64,000 bases of DNA from Crocodylus rhombifer (Eukaryota > Chordata > Crocodylia > Crocodylidae), in the NCBI GenBank assembly GCA_038503035.1, contig JAVSML010001065.1, forward strand, positions 453,848 through 517,847, read 5' to 3'. Below, one piece after another: positions 11,960-22,479 of the stretch (its first letter is position 1; every line of letters starts with the position of its first letter). The position numbers and the translations under genes were made by a program. The notes under the pieces were generated by a model. That model did not search any database. It was given only the letters and a program-made list of their open reading frames with translations, and had not been told where the DNA came from.

Positions 11960-12716
11960 TAGGGCTCTGCGAAGCTTTGGTCACTGATTTGATCTGGTAG
12001 AGATTTGGTCTGATTCAGTGGCCAAATCTCCAAATCTGAATTGAATCAGTAGACCCTTTAATCTTATCTTAATTTATTTGAATATAGACACAGCTTTAAA
12101 TGTTTTTTTCTACATACCTCAAGGTAGGAGGCAGCTCATGAATGCTGAGATGGTGGGCAGAAGAAGCGTCCCACAGGAGCATGGGGGGGCAGTCCCTAGC
12201 GCACTCAGCGGTGGACCTGGAAGAGGGCCAGAAACACTTCCAATCCACTTCTGGGTCTGCTGCACACCATGAGGGGTCACACACCTTCCCCTGCCTCCCA
12301 GCTCAGTGACTGGTGCCTCCTGGGTCTGGGGAGAAGCAAGCAGGGTCTCCTCACAGCCAATTGCTGAGCAAGGGGAGCACAGGTAGGTCCCCCACATGCT
12401 CAGTGGCAGACCTGGAAAAGGATGGAAGTACCTCTGGTCTGCTTCTGTGTCTGCCGCCAAGCACTCCATGCTCCTATGGGACACTTCATCTACCCCACCA
12501 TCTCAGCATTCATGAGCCATGCCTGGTACCTCAAGGTATGTGGAAAAAACATTTAAAGTTGTGTCTATGGCTGAATCACTGATTCTCCAAATCAGCATCG
12601 AAACTTCAGATTCATCTGAATTGAATTGGGACAGTGATCTGAATCAACTAATTGAATCACTGTCCTTTAATTTGGGCGAAATCCAAATTGAATGTGGCCC
12701 ATTTTGCACACCCCTA
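11960..12716. mobile_element. non-autonomous hAT-type element (copy 1) inside the old LINE
   Basis: The termini are 'tagggctctgcgaagc' (left) and the complement of 'ttttgcacacccc(t)a' (right), facing inwards. The inverted similarity extends far inside: 'gctcatgaatgctgagatggtg' sequence at 12134-12155 reappears inverted at 12495-12518, and 'agacacagctttaaatgttt' reappears inverted near 12551-12570. Flanking 8-mers 'atggatgc' (11952-11959) and 'atggactc' (12717-12724) agree at six of eight positions, which fits a hAT target duplication. The interior also holds a direct repeat: 'ctcagcggtggacctggaagagg' region near 12207 and its relative near 12399. No transposase is present. The same family recurs at 28925-29923. 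Confidence 0.75.
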
Positions 12717-12943
12717 ATGGACTCTTGGAATCTTGCATATTTCAAGACTTCAGCGTGGACAACTTTGTCCTGCCAGGCAATTCCTAGAATGTGGCAATGG
12801 CAGCTTAAATGAAAGGTGTTTAGGCACTTTTCTTGAGTATATTATGTAGTCTATGATGAACTGCAGTACAAAAGAGAATTAACAATGCAAACATGATAGA
12901 CTTTGACCTTGATCTTAACAGTCAGTGTCTTGTTGTTCCATAC

Positions 12944-13420
12944 TCATTTGCTCAACATGCTCATACCTGATGCTTTGCCAGTATGGGTACTCAGTGCAGT
13001 CTCAAGTGTCAAGTTGTTGGTAACAATGCAGCCAATGTACGTAAGTTTACTAACACCATCCAATATGTTTTCACATACTGTGATTGCTGGTGGTGAGTCA
13101 ATTGTCTGGCCCATATCATTAGTCTTTTTGAAGCTGATTATAAAATCGAACTCTTGGCAGGCATGAGCGAAGCAACTGATAAGTCTCTGAAGTTCATTCT
13201 CTCTGTGGGCTATCAGTGCAGCATTCTCAGCAAACAGCAGCTCACAAATCAAAATGTTCCACACTTTAGTCTTTGCTTTAAACCGTGTGATGCTGAATAA
13301 TTTTTCATCTGAGCATATATTTAAATAAAGTCCTTCAGTGACAGCCCCAAAAGCATATCTTGAAAGAAGAGAAAAGAAAATCCTAAACAGGGTTGGGGTA
13401 AGGACACAGCCCTGTTTCAC
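12944..13420 (-). pseudogene. longest surviving RT frame of the old LINE
   Basis: An open stretch of 158 codons covering the RT palm to thumb. The block corresponding to the catalytic Tyr/Phe-Ala-Asp-Asp reads 'LLFAENAALIAHRE', so both catalytic aspartates have been replaced (E and N). The residues around it ('KQGCVLTPTLFRIFF', 'FDFIISFKKT') still follow the family pattern. The frame is open by chance survival, not by selection, because flanking regions of the same protein are full of stops. It is unrelated to the CR1 RTs nearby at the level of these motifs. Confidence 0.75.
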
Positions 13421-14031
13421 TCTGCTTTGAACTCAAAAGCCACAGATGTTGATGCACCATAGCTGACTGTTTCCTGCTTTCAATCATGAAAAGAGCAGAT
13501 TATGCTGAAGAGATCTGGAGGACGGCCAAACCTTTCCAATAATTTCTAGATGACTTTTTTGTTGACAAGGTTGAAGTCCCAGGTCAGGTCAATGACAGCA
13601 ATATAGAAGGATCTCCTTTGTTCCCTACATTTTTCTTGGATTTGTAGGAGTAAGAAGATCATATCTGTGATGGACCTACTAGCTCTGAAGCCACACTGTG
13701 ACTCAAGGTAATACTGTCAGCAAGGATCTAAAGTCTTCTGAATACCACCAGAGCAATGATCTTGCCAAGAATTCTTAATAGTGAAATGCAATGGTAGGTG
13801 TTGCAAGTGCTGCAGTTGCCTTTATTCTTGTACAGAGTTATTACATTAATATCTTGCAAATCTTGTAGCAGTGTCCCTACTGTCCAGCAATGAGTAAAAA
13901 GCTTGTATAAGTGGGGAAAAAGCATAGGTTTCCTACACTTGATCACTTCTGTAGTAATGCTATCTTTTCCTGGGGCTTGCTTCTGGTCAGATTGTGGCTG
14001 GGTTATTATTTAAGATGTGAATAACTTCTGA

Positions 14032-14411
14032 TACGGTAAAAGTTCTGTTATCCGACATCTTACAACCCAGCATGCTCTGCTAACTGGCATGCCAGCTTGT
14101 AAGATAAGGTGAAACTGGAAGTGCCGACCATGGCACTTCCAGGTTCTCTGAGCCCCCATGGCTTGGGATAAAGCAGCCTGTGCTGCCAAGCCCCCACGGC
14201 CTAGGGGCATAACAGGCTGTGTGGGACCCACCTCTGTGTCCTGTGGGCCAGCAATAAGGCAGCAGAGGTGGTGATGAGGCAGGAGGTGTGGAGGGCCGCC
14301 CCAGACGTGGCGTGAGAAGTGACGACCAGGGCCGCTCAATTAACTGGCATATTTTGTTATCCAGCATCCCCCCTTCTTGGGGGGATGCTGGATAACAGAG
14401 CTTTTACTGTA
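14032..14411. mobile_element. Tigger/pogo-like MITE with TA target duplication
   Basis: The left end reads 'ta' plus 'cggtaaaagttctgttatcc'. The right end is its inverted counterpart, 'ggataacagagcttttactg' plus 'ta'. The 380-bp unit therefore has about 28-bp inverted termini and a TA on each side, as expected for Tc1/mariner-superfamily insertions. The termini resemble those of pogo/Tigger elements. The interior is GC-rich and non-coding. A perfect 19-bp stem with a 5-base loop ('ttctt') lies at 14355-14397 and includes the right terminus. It interrupts the old LINE. Confidence 0.78.
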
Positions 14412-14557
14412 CTTTGATTTCCTTTGCTTGGTGTCCAACTTGGGAACTGACTTCAACTAAGTGTTTTTAAAGTTAATTGCCCATGAATCTCAACCTACAG
14501 AAACAGAAGTGCAAATAGTCATCTGCCACTGACTTCACTGGGATTTGACTGCAAGTT

Positions 14558-15352
14558 TCATAGTTTCATAGTTTCTAGGGTTGGAAGGGACCTGAGTAGA
14601 TCATCTAGTCTGACCCCCTGCCATGGCAGGAAAGAGTACTGGGGTCAAACGACCCCAGCAAGGTGTTCATCTAACCTCCTCTTAAACACCCCCAGGGTAG
14701 AAGCCTGACAGTGAAGTAGCGCCTCCTGATATCTAGCCTAAATCTACCCTCTGCCAGCTTGTGACCGTTATTCCTGGTCACTCTGGGTAGTGCTCAGGGG
14801 AACAGGGACTCCCCCAGTGCCTGCTGGTTCCCTCTGACTAGTTTGTAACAGGCCACTAGATCCCCCCTCAGCCTTCTCTTGTGGAAGCTGAACAGGTTCA
14901 GGTCCCGTAGCCTCTCCTCATAGGGCCTGCCCTGTTGTCCCCTGATCATACGAGTGGCCTCCTCTGGACCTCTCCACGTTGTCCACATCCCTCTTGAAGT
15001 GTGGTGCCCAGAACCGGGTGCAGTACTCCAGCTGCGGCCTGACCAGTGCCTCATAGAGGGGGAGGATCACCTCCCTGGACCTGCTCGAGATGCATCTGTG
15101 GATGCATGCCAAGGTGCGGTTGGCCTTCCTGACTGCATCCCCACACTGCCGGCCCATGTTCATCTTGGCATCAATGATGACTCCAAGATCCTTTTCTGCC
15201 TCTATACTGACGAGAAGGGAGTTCCCCAGCCTGTAGGTATGGTGCCGGTTGTTCCTCCCCAGGTGCATCACCTTGCACTTGTCAGTGTTGAACCCTATCC
15301 TATTCTCATCCGCCCACCCCTGTAACCTGTCTAGGTCAGATTGCAGCCTATC
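14558..15352 (-). mobile_element. CR1 3' fragment (copy C)
   Basis: The 3' tail 'gtttcatagtttcatagttt' at 14558 is followed by 'ctagggttggaagggacctg'. The minus strand then carries ORF2 C-terminal protein: 'RAHFTVR'-region remnants, 'FKRDVDNVERS', '[17 protein letters not shown]' (about 15040-14990), 'LGVIIDAKMNMGRQCGDAV' (about 15190-15130) and 'MMHLGRNNRHHTYRLGN' at 15271. It ends at about 15352, in the sequence equivalent to 10480-10490 of copy B. It is the same subfamily as copy B. Small deletions occur near 14695 and 14965. Confidence 0.92.
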
Positions 15353-15457
15353 GCTTCACAGGAAGTGCATTTAGCATCTCTCAAGTTCAGCTTCATTATT
15401 TGTATTTAGATTTCCATAGTCTTCTGTTAGTCTTTTTTATTCTTACTTGTCACGTGC

Positions 15458-15458
15458 T

Positions 15459-15486
<28 letters not shown>
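15458..15486. repeat. (CA)n microsatellite
   Basis: About 14 uninterrupted CA units beginning at 15458. A shorter 'acacacacac' lies at 15602-15611. Confidence 0.97.
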
Positions 15487-15489
<3 letters not shown>

Positions 15490-17750
15490 TTTGAGAAGTA
15501 AAAATAAAGTTCCCATAGAAGACTATAGAAACCTAATGAAGTTTACCTTGTGAGATCCTAATGCACTCTGTGAAGTGATACTTACATTGTAATGAAAAAG
15601 ATACACACACACCGCACAATTATTATTTGTTCATTTTATCAATCTCCAGCATCAAGTACTTTATTGCTGAAAAAAGAACGGCAGCTTTCATTACTAGGAC
15701 AAAGAATGACAGTGAATAAGCAAACAGTACAGCTCATGAATTGATTTTTTCTAGATTTAAAGAAGGCTGATCTCATTTACAAAATACATTACTTTGGTTC
15801 ACATTATAAGAGGAATACATTAATATTTTTGAATATGACATTTCATGATTGATTAGCTAAGCATGACACCTACACAGTAATTTCAAATAAAATTGTCTGT
15901 TCCGGAAATTGTTTTACTATGTCAGAGAAAACAATAGCTCTTTTTGCAGATCTATTTAAAATCCAAAAACAATGATGTCAATTCACTTGGATTCTTAAGC
16001 CTGATTTTGAGAAAAAATAAGCTCATTTCTACATCTCCTTTCTAACTTTCCATGTTATATCTTATTTTGCAAGAGCTTCCTACACCCAGAGGACTCAGGG
16101 AGCTCTTTTCATTACTGTAAGAATTAATGTGTCTGGTGAAAAATGATTTAAGAACATTGAAACAGCTAATCGACCAGAGATTCAAATGAAATATTTTGTC
16201 TCTTAAATTAAATATGAGCAGAATTTCAATGAATTATCCCAAGCTAAAGAGAGATGCCTTTTCAAAATTGTCCATGTTATGCTGCAACATGTAAAAATAA
16301 AGATACCTGAATAAGCAGAATCTGCTTTGTAACACAGCAGTTAAAATATCTAGGGTATGGAACTTTGCTAAAAATAGGTAGGTGCGTAAAGGTGAATAAA
16401 ATGTTACATTTAGTTCAGTGAGCTAGAATTTAGCGGTAGGCTGTACAGAAGAAAGAACAGCTTAAAAGTTTAAATAGTTGAAACTGTTCAATTGTTTAAA
16501 GAATAGTTTAAATTGTTTAAACTACCCCACCTCCTTAGCTGATATAAAACAGCATAACTACTTGGGATCAATAGAGCTGCACTTAATTACGGCAGCAGAT
16601 TCTGGCTCATGGTATTTATTCATATATTAATATCTTGATACTTTTGAATGTGTGTCAACATCAGCCTAACAACATAATGGAAGAACAGTGTCCTGTCACA
16701 TAAACCACACAATTTCAGGAACTGAGATCAATCACTCACACTTCTTGGTGAAAAAAATCAAGCACCCCAATATATACTTTAATTCTAGTGAGCTCCCAAG
16801 GAAATTTAAGTTCTCTTCTGGCAGAAGGTACTGGCGATCGCATTGGCAAACCTTTGAAAATATTGATAGGGAAATAAAAACAAAAAAAAAGCAGAGATTT
16901 GGATTTAATCTCGCCTGGAAAAAAAATCAGTGGTTTCTATCATGTACAGTTAAAAGGGAATGCCATAACAGGCCAAAGCGGGTATTTGGAGATGAGTTTT
17001 TTAGTTTAATCAGCCAACTGGGTCTACCACCTCTGATAAGGTTAATAAAATACTTTTCAGCATCTGTGTATTTGTTTGCTCGTCAATGATTACCTCACTG
17101 TTTTTTATATCCTCCACTTCACAGAAAATATACAGCCATACTCTGGATGGAGTGCTCAATTTGTTCATAGCACCTAATTCTGCCTATATGAAAAGAATTT
17201 TTTCAAAAGAAGCACAAAACCCAGTAAGAATGCTTGAATGATGGTAGAAAGGCTTTCAAAGATAGTCTGTTCCCCTTTCAATGTCAGAAATTCATTTGTT
17301 TATAAGTTTCATCCTTCAGAGACCTTTGATCTGATTTCTATTTCCCATCTTGCAGCTTCAATATGTATAATGTTGCTTCATTATTTTCTGACATTTTGCC
17401 TCACAGTGAGCAGGTGTAGCTTGAAAATAACATATAAAAGCAATTTCTAATGCTGTTTCCAACCCCTGAAAAGTAATCTATTCTTCAGTGACTCATTTGA
17501 ATGAGAAACTGTGTTTTGGGACTGAAGTCTTAAAGTTTTGAAACAACATTCCATAGTAAAATCAAATTCCTGGCATAGGGTAGTTCTTGAAGCATCTCAG
17601 AGATTGTTTTATTGTTGTGACAAAAAAAGAAATTCATTTTTCTTAAAGTTTGCTTTCTCCCTCTGAGTGCAATGCTCTGCTTACAATCTTACAGAGTAGT
17701 AATCACCTTTTTCCTAGGCACAAAAGACAAGTTAATTAGTGGATTAAATA
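15490..17750. other. AT-rich unique sequence, nothing recognised
   Basis: There is no protein similarity. The 133-codon ORF at 16688-17089 resembles nothing and has the composition of its surroundings. A low-complexity patch of 'gtttaa' words lies at 16465-16520. Confidence 0.5.
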
Positions 17751-17752
17751 TA

Positions 17753-17806
17753 TTTTTCATTAGCTATACTACTTCTAAATTTTTCATTAGCTATGCTACT
17801 TCTAAA
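17753..17806. repeat. 27-bp tandem duplication
   Basis: Two adjacent 27-bp units (17753-17779 and 17780-17806). They share 'tttttcattagctat' and 'ctacttctaaa' and differ at one base. Confidence 0.95.
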
Positions 17807-17934
17807 TCTTTTTGTAAATCTTAAAACAAGATTTTCAGAGACTGCATGTTGGAGAAAATTGAGTATGCGTATTAATGTATGTGATCAAGAACATCTTCCG
17901 CAGTGAAGATGTGTATTTTCTAAAAAACAGGTAA

Positions 17935-18090
17935 GTATTTTTAGCTCCAACATTCAGGATGGGGAAAATGGATCTGAAAGAGAAGATTTTGTTTAAGTTT
18001 ATATAGCAAATCAGTAGCAGAGTCTAGTACAGAGTCCAGGTTTCCTGACTTTAGTCCAGTGCCCTGAATTCATTGGATAACAATTTATCA
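17935..18090 (-). mobile_element. MIR SINE, old copy
   Basis: The plus strand reads the complement of the MIR body: 'ggatggggaaaatggatctg', 'gtttatatagcaaatcagta', 'gcagagtctagtacagagtc', 'caggtttcctgactttagtc' and 'cagtgccct'. The order and spacing match the core and 3' half of a reverse-oriented mammalian-wide interspersed repeat. No flanking duplication survives. Confidence 0.72.
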
Positions 18091-18189
18091 TGTTAATTAA
18101 TTGATTGAGATTTTACCTGCAGCATAGATATAAAGCTTGTTAAATTCATCTGACATAGATTTTGCTGAATGCTAAATTGTAACTTCAAT

Positions 18190-18962
18190 GGATGTGTCAA
18201 CATATGCAGGCACGTGTGCTTGCAGCAGCTCAAGTAACAGCAGCATAAATATGTACCAGCGATAAGTGCCTCAGCTCATGTGCCACAATATGCATTTTGG
18301 TATGGTGCAAATTGTGCCATTTGGGGAAAAATGACCCTGGCCAGCTCCTCCTGCATTTTCGTCCAGGGGAAGCTAGAGGTACCTGTGGCACTTGGGCACC
18401 TGGGTACCTGTGCTGGCCCTTGCAGTATAAAAACCTGCCCAAGTGAGTAACCCAAGGCTGCTTGCCCTCAGGAGCTTCTGAGGCATGGCCAGTTGGTATC
18501 TGGGGACACTAGCTCCTTGTGCCAGCTGCACTGCTGAAGCAGCCCTAACCTGGAGTGGTCCCTGCACCCTCTACCCACTGCAGCACTCTGGCAGTGGGGG
18601 CTGCTGCCTGGCTGTGACCTGCTGCCACCTGCGACAGCATCTGCCCCCTTGGACCTGTGGTCCCATGGCTGTGTGCCTGCCAGATGAGGACAGGGACCAC
18701 ATGCCCATCTGGTCTGTGGTATGGGCACTGCAGCAGAGCCACTTGCATCTCTGGGCCAGCTGCCAGTGACCTTCATGTGGCACTGCTGTCAAGTCTTTCC
18801 ATGCCCCTCCTCTGTCTATCTGGGAAGCTTTCACCTGGAAGATGTGCTTATTGTGGTGGCCCACTTTGAACTGTTTAAGCATGTCCTCCTGGCCCCAAAT
18901 GGCCAGGAGGTCAGCCATCTCATCTACCCTCCAGCTGGGCCTGTCTGGAGGCTGGGCATGCA
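18190..18962. mobile_element. GC-rich DNA element with Myb/SANT-like ORF remnant, cut by CR1
   Basis: The left edge 'ggatgtgtcaacatatgcag' resembles the termini of the MITEs at 46495 ('gggtgcctatacacatgc') and 57076 (inward 'gggtgcgtctacacattg'). The body is GC-rich and ends where CR1 copy D begins. The minus strand carries a degraded Myb/SANT-like domain (separate entry). Harbinger-superfamily elements encode a Myb-like DNA-binding protein, so this may be a truncated relative of the parent of those MITEs. That link is inference; no transposase is visible. Confidence 0.5.
18765..18935 (-). pseudogene. Myb/SANT-like (trihelix) domain remnant
   Basis: The minus strand reads 'RPSWRVDEMADLLAIWGQED' followed by 'KHIFQVKASQIDRGGAWKDL'. 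After a frame change it reads 'QCHMKVTGSW'. The spacing of the first Trp, the 'LLAIWG' helix, the 'IFQVKASQI' helix and the closing 'QC..K' helix follows the Myb/SANT-like domain of Harbinger-associated and MSANTD-type proteins. That family binds DNA and helps bring the transposase to the transposon ends or nucleus. The frameshift lies near 18780, and the GC-rich downstream ORF has no recognisable content. CR1 copy D removed or displaced the N-terminal side. Confidence 0.55.
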
Positions 18963-19569
18963 TGGGGTCATGACTGACCACAAGATGAACATGAGCCACC
19001 AATGCGATGTCACAGTTGGCAAAGCAAACAAAACCCTGGCTTGCATCTATAGATGCTTCTCAGGAAAATCTCAGGATATCATCTTCCTGCTGTACTTGGC
19101 CTTGGTGTGGCCGCAGCTGGAGTACTGCATCCAATTCTGGGCTCTGCCATTCTAAAAGGATTTCGAGAAGCTTGAGAGAGTCCAGAGGAGAGCCACGCAC
19201 ATGATCAGAGGGCAAGAGAATAGGCCTTATGAAGAGAGGCTGAGAGCCATGGGACTCTTCAGTCTGGAAAAGCACAGACCACCTATGAGTACACAAGGGG
19301 AGTTCATCAGGATCTGGGAGAATGTCTGTTCACCAGAGCGCCCCAAGGAAAAACAGGGACCAATGGTCATAAACTTCTACAAGACCATGTTAGGCTGAAC
19401 ATAAGACAAAATTTCTTTACTGTCTGAGTCCCCAAGACCTGGAATAGACTCCCTCCAGATGTGGTTCAGGCACCTACTCTGGACTTATTCAATAAATGCT
19501 TGGATGTCTATCTTGCTGGGGTCCTTTGACCCTAGCTGACTTCGTGCCCTAACATCTATGACTCTATGA
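18963..19569 (+). mobile_element. CR1 3' fragment (copy D)
   Basis: It begins inside ORF2 at the equivalent of the 'LGV..DSKMNM' block ('MTDHKMNMSHQCD'). It continues with 'ANKTLACIYRCFSGKSQDII', '[17 protein letters not shown]' (stop near 19154), '[14 protein letters not shown]'-type sequence near 19170-19220 and 'LRAMGLFSLEK'. It ends in the tail 'cctaacatctatgactctat' at 19548-19567. It is clearly diverged, with frame breaks. Confidence 0.87.
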
Positions 19570-19885
19570 ACCCCTTCTTGTCCTGTGCCCCCTAGCCACA
19601 CACAGGGATTTCCACTTAGGCATGATGGGCAGTCTGCCCTTCTCTGCTGCAGCAGAAAGCTGTTGCTCCAGCAGTCAGCAGGTCTCACCTCTTAAAATGA
19701 CAGGGGCTTTGGCCTCATTACAGTCCTACTTGCCTATGATCCTATAATCCTGTATTTAATCAAAACTTCCTTTGCAAACTATAGTCCATCATTTTCAGAA
19801 TATTGTTAAGCAGATAACTTATTTATATTTGCAAATATATTCTGAAAAGTCTACCACTCTTTTTATATGAAGTATTTTGACTAGA

Positions 19886-19970
19886 AGAGGCATAGAAGAT
19901 AGAACTGAGAAAAGAGCTCCTGAGTTATCAAGTCCAGTACTAGACTATCACAGGCAACCACATTTTTAAA
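19886..19970 (-). mobile_element. short old CR1 3' tail
   Basis: 'gcatagaagatagaactgag' followed by 'ctcctgagttatcaagtcca' has the layout of a reverse-oriented CR1 tail with its 'gggacct...gtcatc.agtcca' block. It is strongly diverged. Confidence 0.45.
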
Positions 19971-21295
19971 ATAACATTCATAACTGTTTCCTCTTTACAA
20001 AAGTAAGATGAAGGAAAAACAGGGGTTATGGGAGTCCAACTAAGAGTCTTCACTGAATATGCACAAAACACTTAGCTATAAATGATGTGACTGGGTTCTG
20101 GAGGCTTCTAAAATATAGGACATGGTAAGCACCATGAGAAGGATCACAAAACACTTACATGGATATGGCCTTACTCTTGCATGCTATGACCTATTATGGG
20201 GGAATACGTTCTAGATGTTACAGCAGGGTGGGGAGGATTCAGATTCCGTGCCTGACCTTTGTTACTATCTCATTCCCTGACATATTTAAATTAACTTATT
20301 TTTTCTGTGCCTTAGTATACATAATTATTGCCCTTCCCAATCATAACTACCTTGTCCCTAGAGCTGGAAAAGCCACATGACAGTTTGTGTGTGAAGTGCA
20401 TTGGTCTTAACTGTGTGGGAGTAGCTATATCGAACAGTGGACAGAAAAGTTTATTGGAAAAGTTTGACAGAGCCTGTGGTTGTATTATGAAGAGATCTGA
20501 GCAGGGCCTGTTCCTCAGAGTGAGTGTGAGCTCTCCCTTGCACATCTGTGATTAAAGGGTACAACTGCACATATACCTGCAGAGTGCCAGTATACTTACA
20601 TTCAGTGTTAATTTTTTACAAGTTGTGATAGCGGCACTGACAGTGCACAGATGTCTTCTTGTTATAGTGGTTTTTAGCAGTCAGACAGAAGCTTAGTGGT
20701 CCATGGTTACATGGGAATCCTCTGTTAAAGAGTCAAGAGGCTGCAAAAGAGAGTGAAAGAGTTGTAAAAATGTAGCAAATGTGGTTATTCCTAAGAAGCA
20801 GGACCAAGGTTTGATTAGAAAACAAGTGTACAGAGCTTCTGTACTATACAGCACATTAAACACTAGTTTTGTCTTAGCAAAGAGGAGGCATTAGCCTCTG
20901 CATTACAATTATCGTGAGCCTTATTTCCCGAGTGACATGAACCACTTGCAAAGGCAGAATGCAAGCATGTGTAATACAGGCATGTTGGATCATTGTTCAA
21001 AGAGAGAATTTATGAATTGGCTTGTATCTTAGCTCTGTATTCCCTGGCCTGCAGAAATTTAAGTCTGGAATATCTTAACTATTCATTTCCTGATTTTAAG
21101 AGGTTTGACTGTCACTGAACTTGATTTTTTGGGCACATGATGGCACAGGTAAACTTCACTATTAAGACATTTCTTTATAAAAAAAGAACATTTTTAAAAA
21201 GATTTATAGGTAATTTAGATAAACCACAAAGGTTTGCAGTTGAGGTACTACTGCAACTGGGGGCTTTTCATCAGTAAACCTCAACACAGTTTAAA
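19971..21295. other. no feature recognised
   Basis: AT-rich unique sequence. ORFs at 20159-20555 resemble no protein. Confidence 0.5.
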
Positions 21296-21445
21296 CAAGG
21301 CATAAATACTGTTATTTCCATTTGACAGGTAAGCAATCTAATGCCTTACCTATATTCACACAATAGGTTGCTCCCAGTACTGGGACTAGAGAATCCTTAT
21401 GTTCTTCATCCTAGTTTAATGCTCTTGCTACTAGACCTCCTTCTT
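21296..21445 (-). mobile_element. MIR SINE, old copy
   Basis: The plus strand reads the complement of MIR: 'ttatttccatttgacaggta', 'cttacctatattcacacaat', 'cagtactgggactagagaat' and 'cctagtttaatgctcttgct' ending 'actagacctcc'. The blocks follow the MIR order from the 3' half through the core. Confidence 0.72.
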
Positions 21446-21465
21446 TCACACTTTAATAAAATCAT

Positions 21466-21905
21466 ATAAATCATAGAGAAGTAGGGCTGAAAGGGACCTC
21501 CAGAGGTCATCTAGTCCAACCTCCTGCCTGAGGCAGGATAATCTCTATCCAAATCATCCTATACAAATCCATAATGTAAACTTTTCATAAAACTACTGTC
21601 AACCCTGACAACACAACCCTGATAACACCCTGACCAGCCAGAGGCAAAGCAGGGGAACCACAGCAGCCAATACCCCGCTTCTGTAAAAGGTTGTTAATTT
21701 AGGCTCAAGAGATCCCAGGTAGAGGATTGTGTCCCCTGCTACGGTGGAAGGCAAAACCTCCACAATCTGTGCCAATTGAACTAGGAGATCAAATTCCTTC
21801 CTGACCCCAAATATGGCAATCGGTCGGACTCTGAGTGGAGGGTTAAAACCCTCTAGCCAGGAACCTCTGGCTTTAGTCCCAGTAGAAGCACTGGCATACC
21901 CCAGT
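21466..21905 (-). mobile_element. CR1-type 3' end with long 3' UTR (copy E)
   Basis: The tail 'aatcatagagaagtagggct' is followed by 'gaaagggacctccagaggtc' and 'atctagtccaacctcctgcc'. From 21630 the sequence has no RT similarity. It does hold the orderly block 'aaattccttcctgacccc', 'aatatggcaatcggtcggac' and 'ctctggctttagtcccagta', which looks like the non-coding 3' region of a different CR1 subfamily. The orientation is minus. Confidence 0.72.
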
Positions 21906-22394
21906 CAAAAATAAACTCATCACATTTGAAATATTTGGTTTGTGTGGCAGGCTGATGAGAGGAATCACTTTCTCTGTCTCAGAATCTTGGCAACATTACT
22001 AAATGGTGCTTACAGTAACTCTAAGCATTTAAGAAATAGCTGGTGTGTTTTTCTTTTTCTCTGCTCCCTCCACAGTATTCTCTGAAACAAATAGCCCTGC
22101 CTGATGAAATGTTAAGTTCGCTTTCTCCTTCCCACTCCATTAAGCATTAGCACTTTAGAAGCAATTAATACATTAAAAGTTGTTCCTTGTGGTATGGTAT
22201 CAGCTTACTGGAGGGTCATATGGTTCTTTAAATATCAAACTGTACATTAAGATAGACCCCCTACCAGCCAGCTAGACCACACATTCCTGCTTTGTCAGAT
22301 ATCTCTGCTAGGTGTATGGCCCATGCAGCCTACTGCTTTCTCACACGCTACTTCCTCCCACATGCTACATGGCCATGGCATATACCTTAATTTT

Positions 22395-22475
22395 AGAAAC
22401 ACAAGACTAGGGGACACTTTCTGAGTCATCAAGTCCACTCTGTCTATCACAGTCAAGCTTATCAGATAATCCCTT
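22395..22475 (-). mobile_element. short old CR1 3' tail
   Basis: 'gaaacacaagactaggggac' plus 'tgagtcatcaagtccactct' keeps the layout of a reverse-oriented CR1 tail. It is too eroded to place in a subfamily. Confidence 0.4.
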
Positions 22476-22479
22476 TCAT

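Larger units (their letters stand above)
11620..14557 (-). mobile_element. old non-CR1 LINE (RT plus C-terminal finger motif), interrupted by two DNA elements
   Basis: The minus strand encodes a decayed reverse transcriptase unlike CR1. In order it shows 'LQDINVITLYKNKGN' (about 13865), 'ISLLRILGKIIALVV', 'QCGFRASRSITDMIFLLLQ' (about 13690), 'FYIAVIDLTWDFNLVNKKVI' (about 13590), 'MKQGCVLTPTLF' (13420), 'LLFAENAALIAHRE' (about 13220) and 'FTYIGC'-like 'KLTYIGCIVTNN' (about 13010). Coding similarity continues to 12717, where a hAT-type element intervenes. It resumes beyond it and ends with 'DCHSRFVYYSHTC' at 11630-11690, a Cys/His finger-like tail. Upstream, coding similarity seems to continue across the MITE (14032-14411) to the CR1 insertion at 14558. 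The clade is uncertain; I would test RTE-like and related clades first. It has many stops and frameshifts. Confidence 0.75.

Noticed and set aside
16688..17089. 133-codon plus-strand ORF
   Set aside because: Base composition equals its surroundings, with no homologue or domain. A frame of this length is expected occasionally in 64 kb.
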